This document shows positions 52,738 to 62,160 of a stretch of 64,000 nt of DNA, piece after piece. The position numbers and the translations under genes were made by a program. The first letter of the stretch is position 1. Each line of letters opens with the position of its first letter. This DNA comes from an uncultured Muribaculaceae bacterium (GTDB taxonomy: Bacteria > Bacteroidota > Bacteroidia > Bacteroidales > Muribaculaceae), in contig CAMWIJ010000001.1 of assembly GCA_947174275.1 (NCBI GenBank), forward strand, positions 32,800 to 96,799, written 5' to 3'. Under the pieces are notes generated by a model. The model worked only from the letters and a program-made list of their open reading frames with translations, was not told where the DNA came from and ran no database searches.

Positions 52738-55116
52738 ATGTTAATCTGGAAAAGATATCTGGCAAGTATTGCCGCACTGCTGTTTGTCGCAGTAACATCA
52801 TGGGCCGGTGACGGCGAAGGAATGGTCTCAGGGAAAGTGCTTTCCACCGACGGTGAGCCGATTGATTACGCTACTGTGTTTCTAAAGGGAACATCCGTGT
52901 CTGGAACGACAAATGAAAAAGGATTGTATCACCTTCAGGCACCAGAGGGGGAATACACGCTGGTGTTATCTTCTGTAGGATTTGAGAAGCAGGAGGTGAA
53001 AGTCACCATAAAGGCAGGCGACCGTGCGCGTGTCAACGTCAAGCTCAAGCCGGCTGCGCAGCTCGGCGAAGTCATCGTGGTAGGCAACTCTCTCAGCAAG
53101 CTGAAGAATTCGGCGTTTAACGCCACGGCAGTCAACACGCAGGATCTTGTCAATACGACCAAGACCCTGAGCGAGGCGCTTGCCAAGGCTCCCGGCATGA
53201 AAATACGTGAAAGCGGAGGAGTCGGCTCGGATATGGCCGTTACGATGGACGGATTCAGCGGCAAGCATGTCAAGGTGTTTGTCGACGGAGTGCCGCAGGA
53301 AGGTGTGGGCAGTTCGTTCGGGCTTAACAACATTCCGGTCAATTTTGCCGAGCGCATAGAAGTGTATCGCGGCGTGGTGCCTGTGGGCTTCGGAGCCGAC
53401 GCGCTCGGCGGAGTCATCAACATCGTGACTCCGCGGCGCCAGCGCAGATGGTTTGTCGACGCATCATATTCCTACGGGTCTTTCAACACCCACAAATCGT
53501 ATGTCAACTTCGGGCAGACGCTTGCAAGCGGTTTCAAATATGAAATCAATGCGTTTCAAAACTATTCCGACAACAACTATTGGGTTGACACTCCTGTAGA
53601 AGACTTTGAGACGGGAGCCATCAACCGCAAGAAAAAAGTGCATGTGCAGCGTTTCAACGACACGTATCACAATGAAGCTGTCGTGGGCAAGCTGGGTTTT
53701 GTCAACAAGAGCTGGGCCGACCGCATGTTGTTGGGCTTCACTTACTCGCACATGTACAAGGAGATACAGACCGGCGTGCGTCAGGAGATTGTCTACGGTC
53801 AGAAACACCGCCACGGATACTCGCTGATGCCCTCGCTTGAATATGCCAAGCGCAATCTCGTCACCAAAGGTCTCGACGTGTCACTCAACGCCAACTATAA
53901 CCGCAATATCACCAACAACGTCGACACGTCGTCGGTAAAATACAACTGGCTGGGTCAGACCGCCCGACTTAATTCTCCCGGAGAGCAGTCTTATCAGAAT
54001 TCCCGGTCGATCAACAACAACTGGTCGGGTGCGGCTACTGCAAGCTACCGTCTCGGCGACAAGCACCTGTTCACCCTAAGCGATGTGTTCAACACGTTCA
54101 ACCGGTCAAACGAAGATCTGCTTACATCACCTCCCGGCAAAGACGAGTTCCCGAAGGTGACGAGCAAGAACATCGCCGGACTGTCATACCGTTTCGTGCC
54201 TGACGCGCGCTTCAACGTCACGGCTTTCGGCAAACATTACTATCAGTATGTGTCGGGCCCGATTGCATCGACGTCGGCGCAGGATACCTACGAGTTGACA
54301 TCGCGTTCGGTCAGCACCTTGGGTTACGGAGCTGCCGGCACATGGTTCATGCCTGCGGGTTTCCAGTTCAAGGCATCCTATGAGAGGGCCTGTCGCCTTC
54401 CGACTATCGAGGAGATGTTCGGCGACGAGGATCTTGAGGTAGGTGACATGAGTCTGAAACCGGAGACGAGCCACAACGTAAACCTCAATCTGAGCTACAA
54501 CGGCACATTCGGCAACAATGTCATCTATGCCGAAGCCGGATTTATCTACCGCGACACGCGCGACTACATACAGCGCAACATCATGGCGCTCAGTGGAGGC
54601 AAATCAGCCGCCACATATATCAACTATGGCCGTGTGTCGACCGTCGGCTTCAATATCTCGGCCCGTTACAATTTCTCGCGCTGGCTCAGCGCCGGCGGCA
54701 ATTTCACCCGCATGGATGTGCGCGACAATATGCCAACGGTCCAGGGCAGCTCGGCCTCCAACCTGACATATAAGGAGCGCATGCCCAACCTTCCCTATAT
54801 GTTTGCCGATGCCGACGTCAACTTCTACTGGCATGGACTCGGGCGCAAGTCCAATGTGCTTACAGTGACTTATGACACGCAATACACCCGCGAATTCTGT
54901 TATTATGCGGCAAATATAGGGTCAGACAACAGTGATTATATCGTGCCCGACCAGTGGGCTCACAATCTCACTGTCACCTATTCGATAAAGCGAGGCCGAT
55001 ACAATGTGTCGTTCGAATGCCGCAACTTCACCGACGCCAAGCTCTACGACAACTTCAGTCTGCAGAAAGCCGGCCGTGCATTCTATGGCAAATTCAGAAT
55101 TTATTTCGGAAACTAA
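52738..55116 (+). CDS. TonB-dependent receptor, XusA-like
   Basis: A 792-residue receptor with a signal peptide (LFVAVTSWAG), a carboxypeptidase-like domain (VSGKVLSTDGEPIDYATVFLKG, about residues 30-105), plug (LGEVIVVGNSLSKLKNSAFN, LSEALAKAPGMKIRESGGVG, KVFVDGVPQEG, ERIEVYRGVVPVGFGADALGG) and barrel ending YFGN. It is followed by a DUF4374 lipoprotein and a PepSY membrane protein, the order of the XusABC xenosiderophore system of B. thetaiotaomicron. Iron-siderophore import is therefore likely. A GTG at 52717 would add 7 residues; the ATG at 52738 gives a better signal peptide. The 146-base gap upstream is AT-rich, with no confident promoter or Fur site seen. Confidence 0.92.
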   Translation: MLIWKRYLASIAALLFVAVTSWAGDGEGMVSGKVLSTDGEPIDYATVFLKGTSVSGTTNEKGLYHLQAPEGEYTLVLSSVGFEKQEVKVTIKAGDRARVNVKLKPAAQLGEVIVVGNSLSKLKNSAFNATAVNTQDLVNTTKTLSEALAKAPGMKIRESGGVGSDMAVTMDGFSGKHVKVFVDGVPQEGVGSSFGLNNIPVNFAERIEVYRGVVPVGFGADALGGVINIVTPRRQRRWFVDASYSYGSFNTHKSYVNFGQTLASGFKYEINAFQNYSDNNYWVDTPVEDFETGAINRKKKVHVQRFNDTYHNEAVVGKLGFVNKSWADRMLLGFTYSHMYKEIQTGVRQEIVYGQKHRHGYSLMPSLEYAKRNLVTKGLDVSLNANYNRNITNNVDTSSVKYNWLGQTARLNSPGEQSYQNSRSINNNWSGAATASYRLGDKHLFTLSDVFNTFNRSNEDLLTSPPGKDEFPKVTSKNIAGLSYRFVPDARFNVTAFGKHYYQYVSGPIASTSAQDTYELTSRSVSTLGYGAAGTWFMPAGFQFKASYERACRLPTIEEMFGDEDLEVGDMSLKPETSHNVNLNLSYNGTFGNNVIYAEAGFIYRDTRDYIQRNIMALSGGKSAATYINYGRVSTVGFNISARYNFSRWLSAGGNFTRMDVRDNMPTVQGSSASNLTYKERMPNLPYMFADADVNFYWHGLGRKSNVLTVTYDTQYTREFCYYAANIGSDNSDYIVPDQWAHNLTVTYSIKRGRYNVSFECRNFTDAKLYDNFSLQKAGRAFYGKFRIYFGN

Positions 55117-55133
55117 TTAAAATTATCAGATAT

Positions 55134-56540
55134 ATGAAAGAGATCAAATCAATTGTCCGCGTGTTTGCAGCCGCGGTAATTCCCGCAGTTGCGCTCAGCG
55201 CATGCTCTGACAGTGACGAGCCCGGTGCTCCAGGTGCTTCCGGTGCCGGTTCTGACGGCAAATATGTGTTTGCCACAACTATCAATGGCTCCAATGCGAC
55301 ATCATACGACCTGGTGACAGGCACGTCGCTCGACGAGGGCACAATCTCAACCATCAACAACGGTCTGCTCAATGACGGCGCAACCCAGTGGGTGTTCTAC
55401 AAAAACTACCTCTATGCGCTGACCTACAACCAGGGTAATAACGGCACCACACGCAGTTTTGTGCTCGGCGCCGACGGAGAAATGAAACAGCGCGATATCG
55501 AATACAGCATCAGCCGTTTCTCTTCTTACGGAGCATACGACAACGACATAATCACGATGTCGACCGGCGATGGTCCGGCTGAGTTTGCCGACAGCCACGG
55601 ATACCTGCCCAAGACTCTGCTTGTCACTTACCTCAATGTCGTCAATGAGACCAAGACAACCAACAATACGGCCTCAGGCAAGTATTCGATGGAAAACTTC
55701 CTCGGCAACGGCGAGTATGTCACACTTGCAGGCGCCGAACAGAGTGGCTCGAAACTCTACTGCGGAGTTGTGCCGATGGGTCTGAGCCAGTATGGCGTCG
55801 CTGACAACAACGGCAACTGGATACGTCCCGGATTCGAACACCTCGTTCACGACACCGCCGGCGGCTCGGGCTCAGGTGCTTACAAAGCCGGTGAACTTGT
55901 CGGCACACAATATCCCAACGATTGCTGGGTAGCCATCTATGACAACGACGACATGACAAATCCGACCATTGCGCATACCGACAGGATAAGCTCACCCTGC
56001 GGACGTTACCGCTCACAGTATTACCAGACCGTATGGACTGCCGACAACGGCGATATCTATGTGTTCTCGTCAAGCTATTCAAAGACCATGACCGACAAGG
56101 GTCAGCAGACGAATCTTCCCGCAGGTGTATGCCGCATCCCGGCCGGCTCAACCAAGTTTGACGACTATTACTGCGACATCGAAGCCCAGACTCCGGGCGG
56201 CAACCGCTCGTTCATGCGCTGCTGGCCTGCAGGGAGTGACTGCTTCCTCATGGTGATGTATGACCGCGCGCTTACCGAATCAGGCGCAGTCGCCACCGAT
56301 CTCGCCATATTTGACGCGTCAGACAAGAAACTCACCTATGTGACAGGTCTGCCCGAAAATGTGTCGTCAATCGGCAAGACGGTATATGCAGCCAACGGCA
56401 ATGTGTATATCCCCATCAATGTCACTGACGAGCATCCTTCGATCTATGCAATCAACACATCGACCGCACGCGCAGTCAAAGGTGTCACAATCGAGGCCAA
56501 CGACATCACCGGTTTCGGTTATCTTACTCCGGTAAAATAA
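55134..56540 (+). CDS. DUF4374 lipoprotein, XusB-like
   Basis: A 468-residue lipoprotein (lipobox Cys24 in ALSACSDS, followed by a Gly/Ala/Pro-rich linker) with a beta-propeller-like DUF4374 body, for example KYVFATTINGSNATSYDLVTG, DCWVAIYDNDDMTNPT and NRSFMRCWPAGSDCFLMVMYD. In B. thetaiotaomicron the DUF4374 protein XusB is a surface siderophore-binding lipoprotein acting with XusA. Here it follows the receptor by 17 bases. Start chosen at MKEIKSIVRVF; the frame is open back into the receptor gene, but that part encodes no signal. Ligand is inferred from the homologous system. Confidence 0.9.
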   Translation: MKEIKSIVRVFAAAVIPAVALSACSDSDEPGAPGASGAGSDGKYVFATTINGSNATSYDLVTGTSLDEGTISTINNGLLNDGATQWVFYKNYLYALTYNQGNNGTTRSFVLGADGEMKQRDIEYSISRFSSYGAYDNDIITMSTGDGPAEFADSHGYLPKTLLVTYLNVVNETKTTNNTASGKYSMENFLGNGEYVTLAGAEQSGSKLYCGVVPMGLSQYGVADNNGNWIRPGFEHLVHDTAGGSGSGAYKAGELVGTQYPNDCWVAIYDNDDMTNPTIAHTDRISSPCGRYRSQYYQTVWTADNGDIYVFSSSYSKTMTDKGQQTNLPAGVCRIPAGSTKFDDYYCDIEAQTPGGNRSFMRCWPAGSDCFLMVMYDRALTESGAVATDLAIFDASDKKLTYVTGLPENVSSIGKTVYAANGNVYIPINVTDEHPSIYAINTSTARAVKGVTIEANDITGFGYLTPVK

Positions 56541-56550
56541 ATTCACCGCT

Positions 56551-57840
56551 ATGAAGTTTTTCAGAAAGATTCATCTCTGGCTTTCGGTGCCCTTCGGCAT
56601 AATCGTGACACTGGTCTGTTTCTCGGGAGCCATGCTCATATTCGAGCCTGAAGTAACCCGATCGGCAAGAAGTGAAGTCTATTATGTAAGCGAGGTCAAA
56701 GACGAGCCTCTTCCCATGGGAGAACTTATGGAAGGGGTGAAGGCCACATTGCCCGACAGTGTATCAATCACAGGCGTGACAGTGTTCAGCGACAAGTCGC
56801 GCACCTATCAGGTCAACCTGTCAAAACCCCGCAGAGCCTCGCTGTTTGTCGACCAGTATACAGGCGAGATAACAGGCCGCTACGAACGCGGAAGTTTCTT
56901 CTCGACAATGTTCAAGCTTCACCGCTGGCTGCTCGACAGCGCCAATCCGCACGGCGAAGGGGTCAAGATTGGCAAACTGCTTGTCGGCATCTCTACTCTG
57001 GTGTTTGTCATCGCTCTTGTCACAGGCGTTGTGATATGGTGGCCGCGGGCAAGAAAAAATTTCAGACGCAGCATCAGCATTCCGTTCTCTCAGGGCTGGA
57101 AAGGGTTCTGGAAGGGGCTGCACGTGGCAGGCGGTATGTATGCTCTGGTTTTTGTGCTTGCGATGGCGCTGACAGGTCTTACATGGTCGTTTGACTGGTA
57201 TAGGTCGGCATTCTACGCCGTGTGTGGCGTTGAACACACCCCGCGCAACATGCAGCAGGCACCCTCGGCCGGAAAGCCAAAGGGTGATGATGCGGCACCT
57301 GAACGTGAAGGCGGCCGACGTGGCAATCGAGGCGGCAACGGACGCGACGGCTCCGAGGAGAGCCGCGATGGAGGCCGCGAAGGCCGTGAAGGCGGCCGTC
57401 GTGGAGAAGGCCGCGGAGAGGGCAGAGGCGAAGGCCGCGGCGAAGGTGGCGGACGTCACCGTTCGGAGTTCGGCCGCTGGCAGCAGGTCTATGACGAGCT
57501 TGCCGCACGCTATACTGATGCTCCGCAGATCACAGTCGGCAATGAGACCGCTACCGTTACGCTCGGCAATTCAGGCAACGTGCGCGCATCCGACCGCTTT
57601 GAGTTCAGCCGTCGCTCCGGCGAGATTACGCCGTCGGCAAGCTATGCCGACGCCAATGGCGCCGACCGCCTCAGAGGCTGGATTTATTCAGTGCACACCG
57701 GCGCTCTTGGCGGCATGTTCACAAGAATAGTCTGGTTTCTCGGAGCATTGCTCGGCGCGTCACTGCCTCTGACCGGATATTATATCTGGATACGTCATCT
57801 GCGTCGTTCGAAAAAAGAAGCGAAAATTCAGAAAAAATGA
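56551..57840 (+). CDS. PepSY-associated membrane protein, XusC-like, with Gly/Arg/Glu-rich insert
   Basis: A 429-residue inner membrane protein of the PepSY_TM type (putative siderophore reductase or iron transfer partner). Helices lie near 12-32, 150-172, 194-216 and 390-412, with PepSY-like periplasmic regions after the first helix and before the last. Residues about 245-307 are an unusual low-complexity insert, with repeated GRGEGRGEGRGEG and REGG units, between the third helix and the C-terminal PepSY segment. It follows the DUF4374 gene by 10 bases and ends the operon before a terminator. The family call is sound; the insert's role is unknown. Confidence 0.88.
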   Translation: MKFFRKIHLWLSVPFGIIVTLVCFSGAMLIFEPEVTRSARSEVYYVSEVKDEPLPMGELMEGVKATLPDSVSITGVTVFSDKSRTYQVNLSKPRRASLFVDQYTGEITGRYERGSFFSTMFKLHRWLLDSANPHGEGVKIGKLLVGISTLVFVIALVTGVVIWWPRARKNFRRSISIPFSQGWKGFWKGLHVAGGMYALVFVLAMALTGLTWSFDWYRSAFYAVCGVEHTPRNMQQAPSAGKPKGDDAAPEREGGRRGNRGGNGRDGSEESRDGGREGREGGRRGEGRGEGRGEGRGEGGGRHRSEFGRWQQVYDELAARYTDAPQITVGNETATVTLGNSGNVRASDRFEFSRRSGEITPSASYADANGADRLRGWIYSVHTGALGGMFTRIVWFLGALLGASLPLTGYYIWIRHLRRSKKEAKIQKK

Positions 57841-57893
57841 TTAATTTTGCATTCCGAAAGCCACCGGATTTGAATTAATCGTGTAACAGATAA

Positions 57894-57925
57894 GAGCTTG
57901 TTGAGAATATCAACAGGCTCTTTTT
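57894..57925 (+). terminator. Terminator of the Xus-like operon
   Basis: An 11-bp stem (GAGCTTGTTGA with TCAACAGGCTC, one G-U pair), 5-base loop, then TTTTT at 57921-57925. It is 53 bases after the last stop codon and 48 before the next gene. Confidence 0.85.
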
Positions 57926-57973
57926 GTTGAGGCTTGCATTTGATAAACATACTCTAAAATAAAGATTGAAAAA

Positions 57974-59158
57974 ATGGAACAACAGTTTGGGAAAAAGTAT
58001 CTAGTCTATCTCTATCTTCTTCTTGGCGCGCTGGCGGCTTTCCCGCCTCTCGTGACCGATATGTATCTTCCGGCGCTGCCTGTCATGACCGCGGAATTCC
58101 ATACGACTCCCTCGGCCGTGCAGATGAGTCTTGCCGCGTGTATACTCGGACTTGCCGCCGGGCAGCTGATATTCGGGCCTCTCAGCGACAAGTGGGGCCG
58201 GCGTCCTCTTCTGAAATCGGCACTGCTGCTGTTTATACTTGCCACGCTGGCGAGCATCTTCTCTCCGACTATAGAGATACTCAATGTCTGCCGTTTCTTC
58301 CAGGGGCTCGGAGGGGCAGGTGGCGTGGTGCTTTCGCGTGCGGTGGCTACCGACTGCTACAGCGGCCGTGAGCTTGCAAAGACACTGGCAGTGATAGGCG
58401 CCATCAACGGCATCGCACCGGTGACGGCACCTGTTGTAGGCGGGCTCTTTTCCGACGCCATAGGCTGGAAGGGTATTTTCTGCATACTGCTTGCAATCGG
58501 AGCGGTTCTTTATATCGTGTCGGTGCCTTTCAGGGAATCGCATGCGGCCGGGAAGCGCTACAAAGGCAGTCTGCGCAGTCTGTTCACGCAGGCAGGCTCT
58601 CTGCTTGTCAACCGGGCTTACGTGCGTTATGTGCTTATTTTCGGCATGGCTAACGCCGTTCTCTTCGGATATATCTCTTCGGCGTCGTTTATACTTCAGA
58701 ATGATTTCGGTCTGTCGGAACTGATGTTCGGTGTGCTGTTCGGCATCAATTCGCTCGGCATAGGCAGCGGATCAATGCTGTCGCTTAAGCTCCGCCATAT
58801 CGCCAATGCATCGCGCATCGGATGTGCGGGAATGTTTGTGTGCTCGGTGCTTCAGATGTGCAGCTATTTTCTCGGCATCGGTTTCTGGGGATATGAGGTG
58901 CTTGTATTCGTCATGCTGTTCTGCGTCGGAATGGTGTTTACCTCGTCGACAACGCTTGCGATGACCGAGGGAAAGACCATGATAGGGTGGGCCTCGGCTA
59001 TAGTTGGCGCTACCGGCTTTCTGTTCGGTGGCATTGTGACTCCGCTTGTCGGTCTCGGCACCATCCAGATTTCGACTTATTGCGTGATGGGCGCGTGTTC
59101 GTTCGTGTCGCTTCTGCTGTCGTATAAGGCATGCAGGGCGCAGCCGGCCGCGGCCTGA
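57974..59158 (+). CDS. MFS multidrug transporter, Bcr/CflA family
   Basis: A 394-residue, 12-helix major facilitator. Signatures of the Bcr/CflA (DHA1) group are PPLVTDMYLPALPVMTAEF near the start, GQLIFGPLSDKWGRRPLL (motif A, between helices 2 and 3) and FFQGLGGAGGVVLSRAVATD. It probably exports drugs or small metabolites in exchange for protons. It is a single gene after a terminator and ends 6 bases from the end of the convergent DHA2-type transporter. Confidence 0.92.
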   Translation: MEQQFGKKYLVYLYLLLGALAAFPPLVTDMYLPALPVMTAEFHTTPSAVQMSLAACILGLAAGQLIFGPLSDKWGRRPLLKSALLLFILATLASIFSPTIEILNVCRFFQGLGGAGGVVLSRAVATDCYSGRELAKTLAVIGAINGIAPVTAPVVGGLFSDAIGWKGIFCILLAIGAVLYIVSVPFRESHAAGKRYKGSLRSLFTQAGSLLVNRAYVRYVLIFGMANAVLFGYISSASFILQNDFGLSELMFGVLFGINSLGIGSGSMLSLKLRHIANASRIGCAGMFVCSVLQMCSYFLGIGFWGYEVLVFVMLFCVGMVFTSSTTLAMTEGKTMIGWASAIVGATGFLFGGIVTPLVGLGTIQISTYCVMGACSFVSLLLSYKACRAQPAAA

Positions 59159-59164
59159 CCGGCT

Positions 59165-60550
59165 CTATCGGCCTCCGGTGATGCCGCCGGCCTGCAGGCT
59201 GCCTGCGCGTGTGAGGCTGAGAGTTCCGGCGACCAGGGCTGTGGCCAGAGCGATGTACAGGCATATATTCACTGACAGAGAAGTGGCGGTCAGTGCAAAA
59301 ACAAGCGTGACGACAGTGGCGCCGAGAGTCTGTCCGACAAGGCGTGCGGTGCTTTGCATGCCGCCGGCGCCTCCGGTGCGATGGACTGGTGTGGCGATAA
59401 CCATCACTATGTTGTTGGGGGTCTGGAAGAGGCCGAAACCTATGCCGCACACGGCCATGCGCCATATTATGTCGAGTTCAGACACCCCGGCGCGGGGGAG
59501 CATGAACATCAGTATTATGCCTAAGGCATAGACACCCATGCCGGCGGCAGCGGTTATGCCCGGATTATGCCGCTCTACAAATTTTGCCGCGAGCGGTGAG
59601 ACAATCATTGTGGCGAGCGGCCACGGCGTCATCAGCAGTCCGGTGGTGATTTCACTGAAGCCAAGATTGTTGAAGAAAAGAAACGGCAGCGATATCATTG
59701 CGAGGTTCTGTGCGATGAAAGAGCATACGGAGGTGGCTATGCTGAGCGAGTAGAGCCTTATTCTGAACAGATCGACGGGTAGCATCGGATATTGCTTGTC
59801 GAGCTGGCGCCTGACATAGAAAAATCCCGCTATGAGGCCTATGGCTATGAGGCAGGCGTTTGTGGCGATGTCGCCTTTGCGGGCAAAGCTTCCGAGCGAA
59901 TAGAAAATGAGTCCGAACACGATGGCGTTTTCAATGCCGCTTATCCAGTCGAAACGCGGTTTTTGCTCTTTGGGAGGGTTGGCCGGCAACAGCCGGCGTC
60001 CGATGATATAGGCCGCTATGCCGAACGGCACGTTTATCAGAAATAGCCAGTGCCATGATGACACGGAGAGAATGCAGCCGGCGATTGTTGGTCCGGCCGC
60101 TGTGGCTATGGCTATGACCATGGCGTTGAGGGCGAGACCGCGGCCGAGTATGTGGCGCGGATATATAAGGCGTGTCAGGGCTATGTTGACACTCATCACG
60201 CATGCGGCTCCGATGCCCTGGAGCGCACGTGCGGCGAGTATCATCGGGAAGCTGACAGAGGCCGCGCACAATGCCGATGCGAGAGTGAACACCGCCACAC
60301 CTGTGAGAAAGTTGCGGCGGTAGCTGAACAGGTCGCCTGCCGAAGAGAGCGGGAGCAGCAGCATCGTTATTGCAAGCTGATATATGGTTACGATCCACAC
60401 GGTATATGAGTCAGACACACCGAACTTGTCGGCCATGACCGGTAATGCCACGTTGACGAGCGTGACATCAAGCACTGTCATCACCAACACTATGAGTATG
60501 GCGATGACAGCGGCATATTTTTTAAGTGACAGTTTTGTTTCTGTTATCAT
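59165..60550 (-). CDS. MFS transporter, DHA2 family
   Basis: A 461-residue major facilitator with about 14 helices (VLDVTLVNVALPVMADKFGVSD in helix 1, LLPLSSAGDLFSYRRNFLTG as motif A, ALQGIGAACVMSVNIALTRLI, and motif C-like GPTIAGCILSVSSWHWLFLINVPFG). DHA2 members export drugs and aromatic compounds. Its ATG overlaps the stop of the tannase-like gene in an ATGA, so the two are translated from one message. That makes export, or possibly uptake, of gallate-like products or their precursors a reasonable hypothesis. Confidence 0.92.
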   Translation of the reverse strand: MITETKLSLKKYAAVIAILIVLVMTVLDVTLVNVALPVMADKFGVSDSYTVWIVTIYQLAITMLLLPLSSAGDLFSYRRNFLTGVAVFTLASALCAASVSFPMILAARALQGIGAACVMSVNIALTRLIYPRHILGRGLALNAMVIAIATAAGPTIAGCILSVSSWHWLFLINVPFGIAAYIIGRRLLPANPPKEQKPRFDWISGIENAIVFGLIFYSLGSFARKGDIATNACLIAIGLIAGFFYVRRQLDKQYPMLPVDLFRIRLYSLSIATSVCSFIAQNLAMISLPFLFFNNLGFSEITTGLLMTPWPLATMIVSPLAAKFVERHNPGITAAAGMGVYALGIILMFMLPRAGVSELDIIWRMAVCGIGFGLFQTPNNIVMVIATPVHRTGGAGGMQSTARLVGQTLGATVVTLVFALTATSLSVNICLYIALATALVAGTLSLTRAGSLQAGGITGGR

Positions 60551-62073
60551 CGGGCAATGCTGTCAATCCAGCTGAAAAGGTCGTCGAGGTTGTAGTCACC
60601 GCTGTGGGGGCGGTTCCAGGGCAGGAAGAAGTTTACGTCAAATCCGGAGTTTTTAAGTTTTGTGGCGAGGTTTACCGGCACAAGGAATGATGTGTCGCGG
60701 TCTTTTGCTCCGTGTCTGATGAACCAGTGGCCGGCCACTGATGCGGCGTCGGGTGAGATGAAGTTCATTGGATTCATTATAAACACTCGTTTCACCATAT
60801 CCTTGTCAAGCGTGGCGCTGTCGTCGTGCAGGCGGTGGCGCAGGCTGAAATCGGTGAAATTGGCGGGAGTGCCCTCGGTGTTGCCAAACACATTGTTCTC
60901 GGGAGTGGGGGTGTCGATCAATACACCGTACTGGTCGAATGCCGGCGGAGTTTTAAGCGGAGTGACGCTTGCCACATAACTCAGATACTTGTCGAGGTCG
61001 ATGTCGGTGACAAAGTCGGAGTTGTTGTTGAACATGGGACGTGAGCCGGCGGGGCCGAATGAAGGCGCACCGCGTCCGTCGCCGTTTGCGGGACGCATCT
61101 GACGGCCGCCGAAATCGGGTCGGTCGACGTATCGTATTATGCCTATTGTGTCGGGTATCTCGCATCCTTCCTCAAGCGCCTTGTGGGCTGAAGCGATAAG
61201 GAAAGTCTTGAGATAGTCCTTATAGTTGTCGGCTGTAATCAGGTTGCCGGCGTCATCCTTGAGACCGAGCGAGTTGATGTAACCGGGGCATTCGGCGGCG
61301 AGTTGGTCGGAGATGGCAATCTGGTCGGGACTGAGATGCCGCACGCCGGTGTTGGTGCATCCGTAGAGCCATTCATATTCCATGTCGGCGTGGTTGAGGT
61401 CGGTGATAGGGCAGTAGCATACAGAGGCGAACACTTTGTCGGAGGTCTTTGCCGCGCCCATTTTGCGCAGATATCCGTCGTATTCGGGCCGGTCGCCGGT
61501 TGAGCCTACGAGTGCCGACATGGCACCGCCGGCGCTTGTGCCGTCGATGATTATGCGTTCGGCGCTTCCGGGTATAAGGTCGTCATTGTAGCGCAGGTAG
61601 CGAATGGCGGCTTTCAGGTCGAGCAGTCCGTTGGGTGCAGTGCCTGTGTATATTGTCTTGCCGTTGCGGGTGACGGTGGAGTTGGCTCCTCTCGAGCCGG
61701 GGATGCACACGACATAACCTTCCTGAAGGGCGCGTCCGGTGGCGTCGGATGCCGATGGCGCCTTTGCTGTGGCTGCCATGTAGCCGCCGATGTATGTGCG
61801 CAGGAATATCGGTGTCGCATCTCCGTATTTCAATGTCTGCGGTACGTATATGTTGAGAGTCTGGTAAACCGAATCCTCGACGTTGGTGACATAGAAAATG
61901 CCTTCGTAGGCTGTGTATTCTACGGTCTGGCCCGTGGGCATTGTCAATGAAGCCTGTTTTGACGAGATGTTGTCAAATCTGAGGCTGCCGGTATCTTTGG
62001 CCTGCATGGAAGCTCCGCCTCCGATAATGGCTGCGGTTGTGGCCGAGGCTATGAGGAATTTATGTAAGTGCAT
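60547..62073 (-). CDS. Tannase-like (subtype B) esterase, secreted
   Basis: A 508-residue alpha/beta hydrolase with a signal peptide (about 1-25, GGGASMQAKD). The nucleophile elbow GTSAGGAMSALVG (Ser near 178) and the C-terminal WFIRHGAKDRDTSFLVPVNLATKL (Asp near 457) and LPWNRPHSGDYNLDDLF (His near 490) match the layout of bacterial subtype B tannases such as that of Lactobacillus plantarum, which cleave galloyl esters. A Gly/Arg/Pro-rich loop near 330-355 may be part of the lid. Start at ATG 62073, because the longer frame begins with TTG inside a stem-loop. Activity on tannins is inferred, not shown. Confidence 0.85.
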   Translation of the reverse strand: MHLHKFLIASATTAAIIGGGASMQAKDTGSLRFDNISSKQASLTMPTGQTVEYTAYEGIFYVTNVEDSVYQTLNIYVPQTLKYGDATPIFLRTYIGGYMAATAKAPSASDATGRALQEGYVVCIPGSRGANSTVTRNGKTIYTGTAPNGLLDLKAAIRYLRYNDDLIPGSAERIIIDGTSAGGAMSALVGSTGDRPEYDGYLRKMGAAKTSDKVFASVCYCPITDLNHADMEYEWLYGCTNTGVRHLSPDQIAISDQLAAECPGYINSLGLKDDAGNLITADNYKDYLKTFLIASAHKALEEGCEIPDTIGIIRYVDRPDFGGRQMRPANGDGRGAPSFGPAGSRPMFNNNSDFVTDIDLDKYLSYVASVTPLKTPPAFDQYGVLIDTPTPENNVFGNTEGTPANFTDFSLRHRLHDDSATLDKDMVKRVFIMNPMNFISPDAASVAGHWFIRHGAKDRDTSFLVPVNLATKLKNSGFDVNFFLPWNRPHSGDYNLDDLFSWIDSIAR

Positions 62074-62098
62074 ACGTGTGAAAATTTTTGAAAATGGA

Positions 62099-62130
62099 AA
62101 GGGAGAATTCCGGGAACGAAATTCTCCCTT
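62099..62130 (-). terminator. Stem-loop between the two esterase genes
   Basis: AAGGGAGAATT (62099-62109) pairs perfectly with AATTCTCCCTT (62120-62130). On the minus strand it is followed by TTTTCCATTTTC. It could be a partial terminator or processing site after the lipoprotein esterase, 30 bases into the 87-base gap before the tannase-like gene. Confidence 0.5.
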
Positions 62131-62160
62131 ACGCAAACAATCTTTTTTACCTTAAACAAT

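Noticed and set aside
57842..57849. TAATTTTG -7 box just after the XusC-like gene as promoter of the Bcr/CflA gene
   Set aside because: No -33 box at the right distance, and a strong terminator (57894-57925) lies between it and the next gene.
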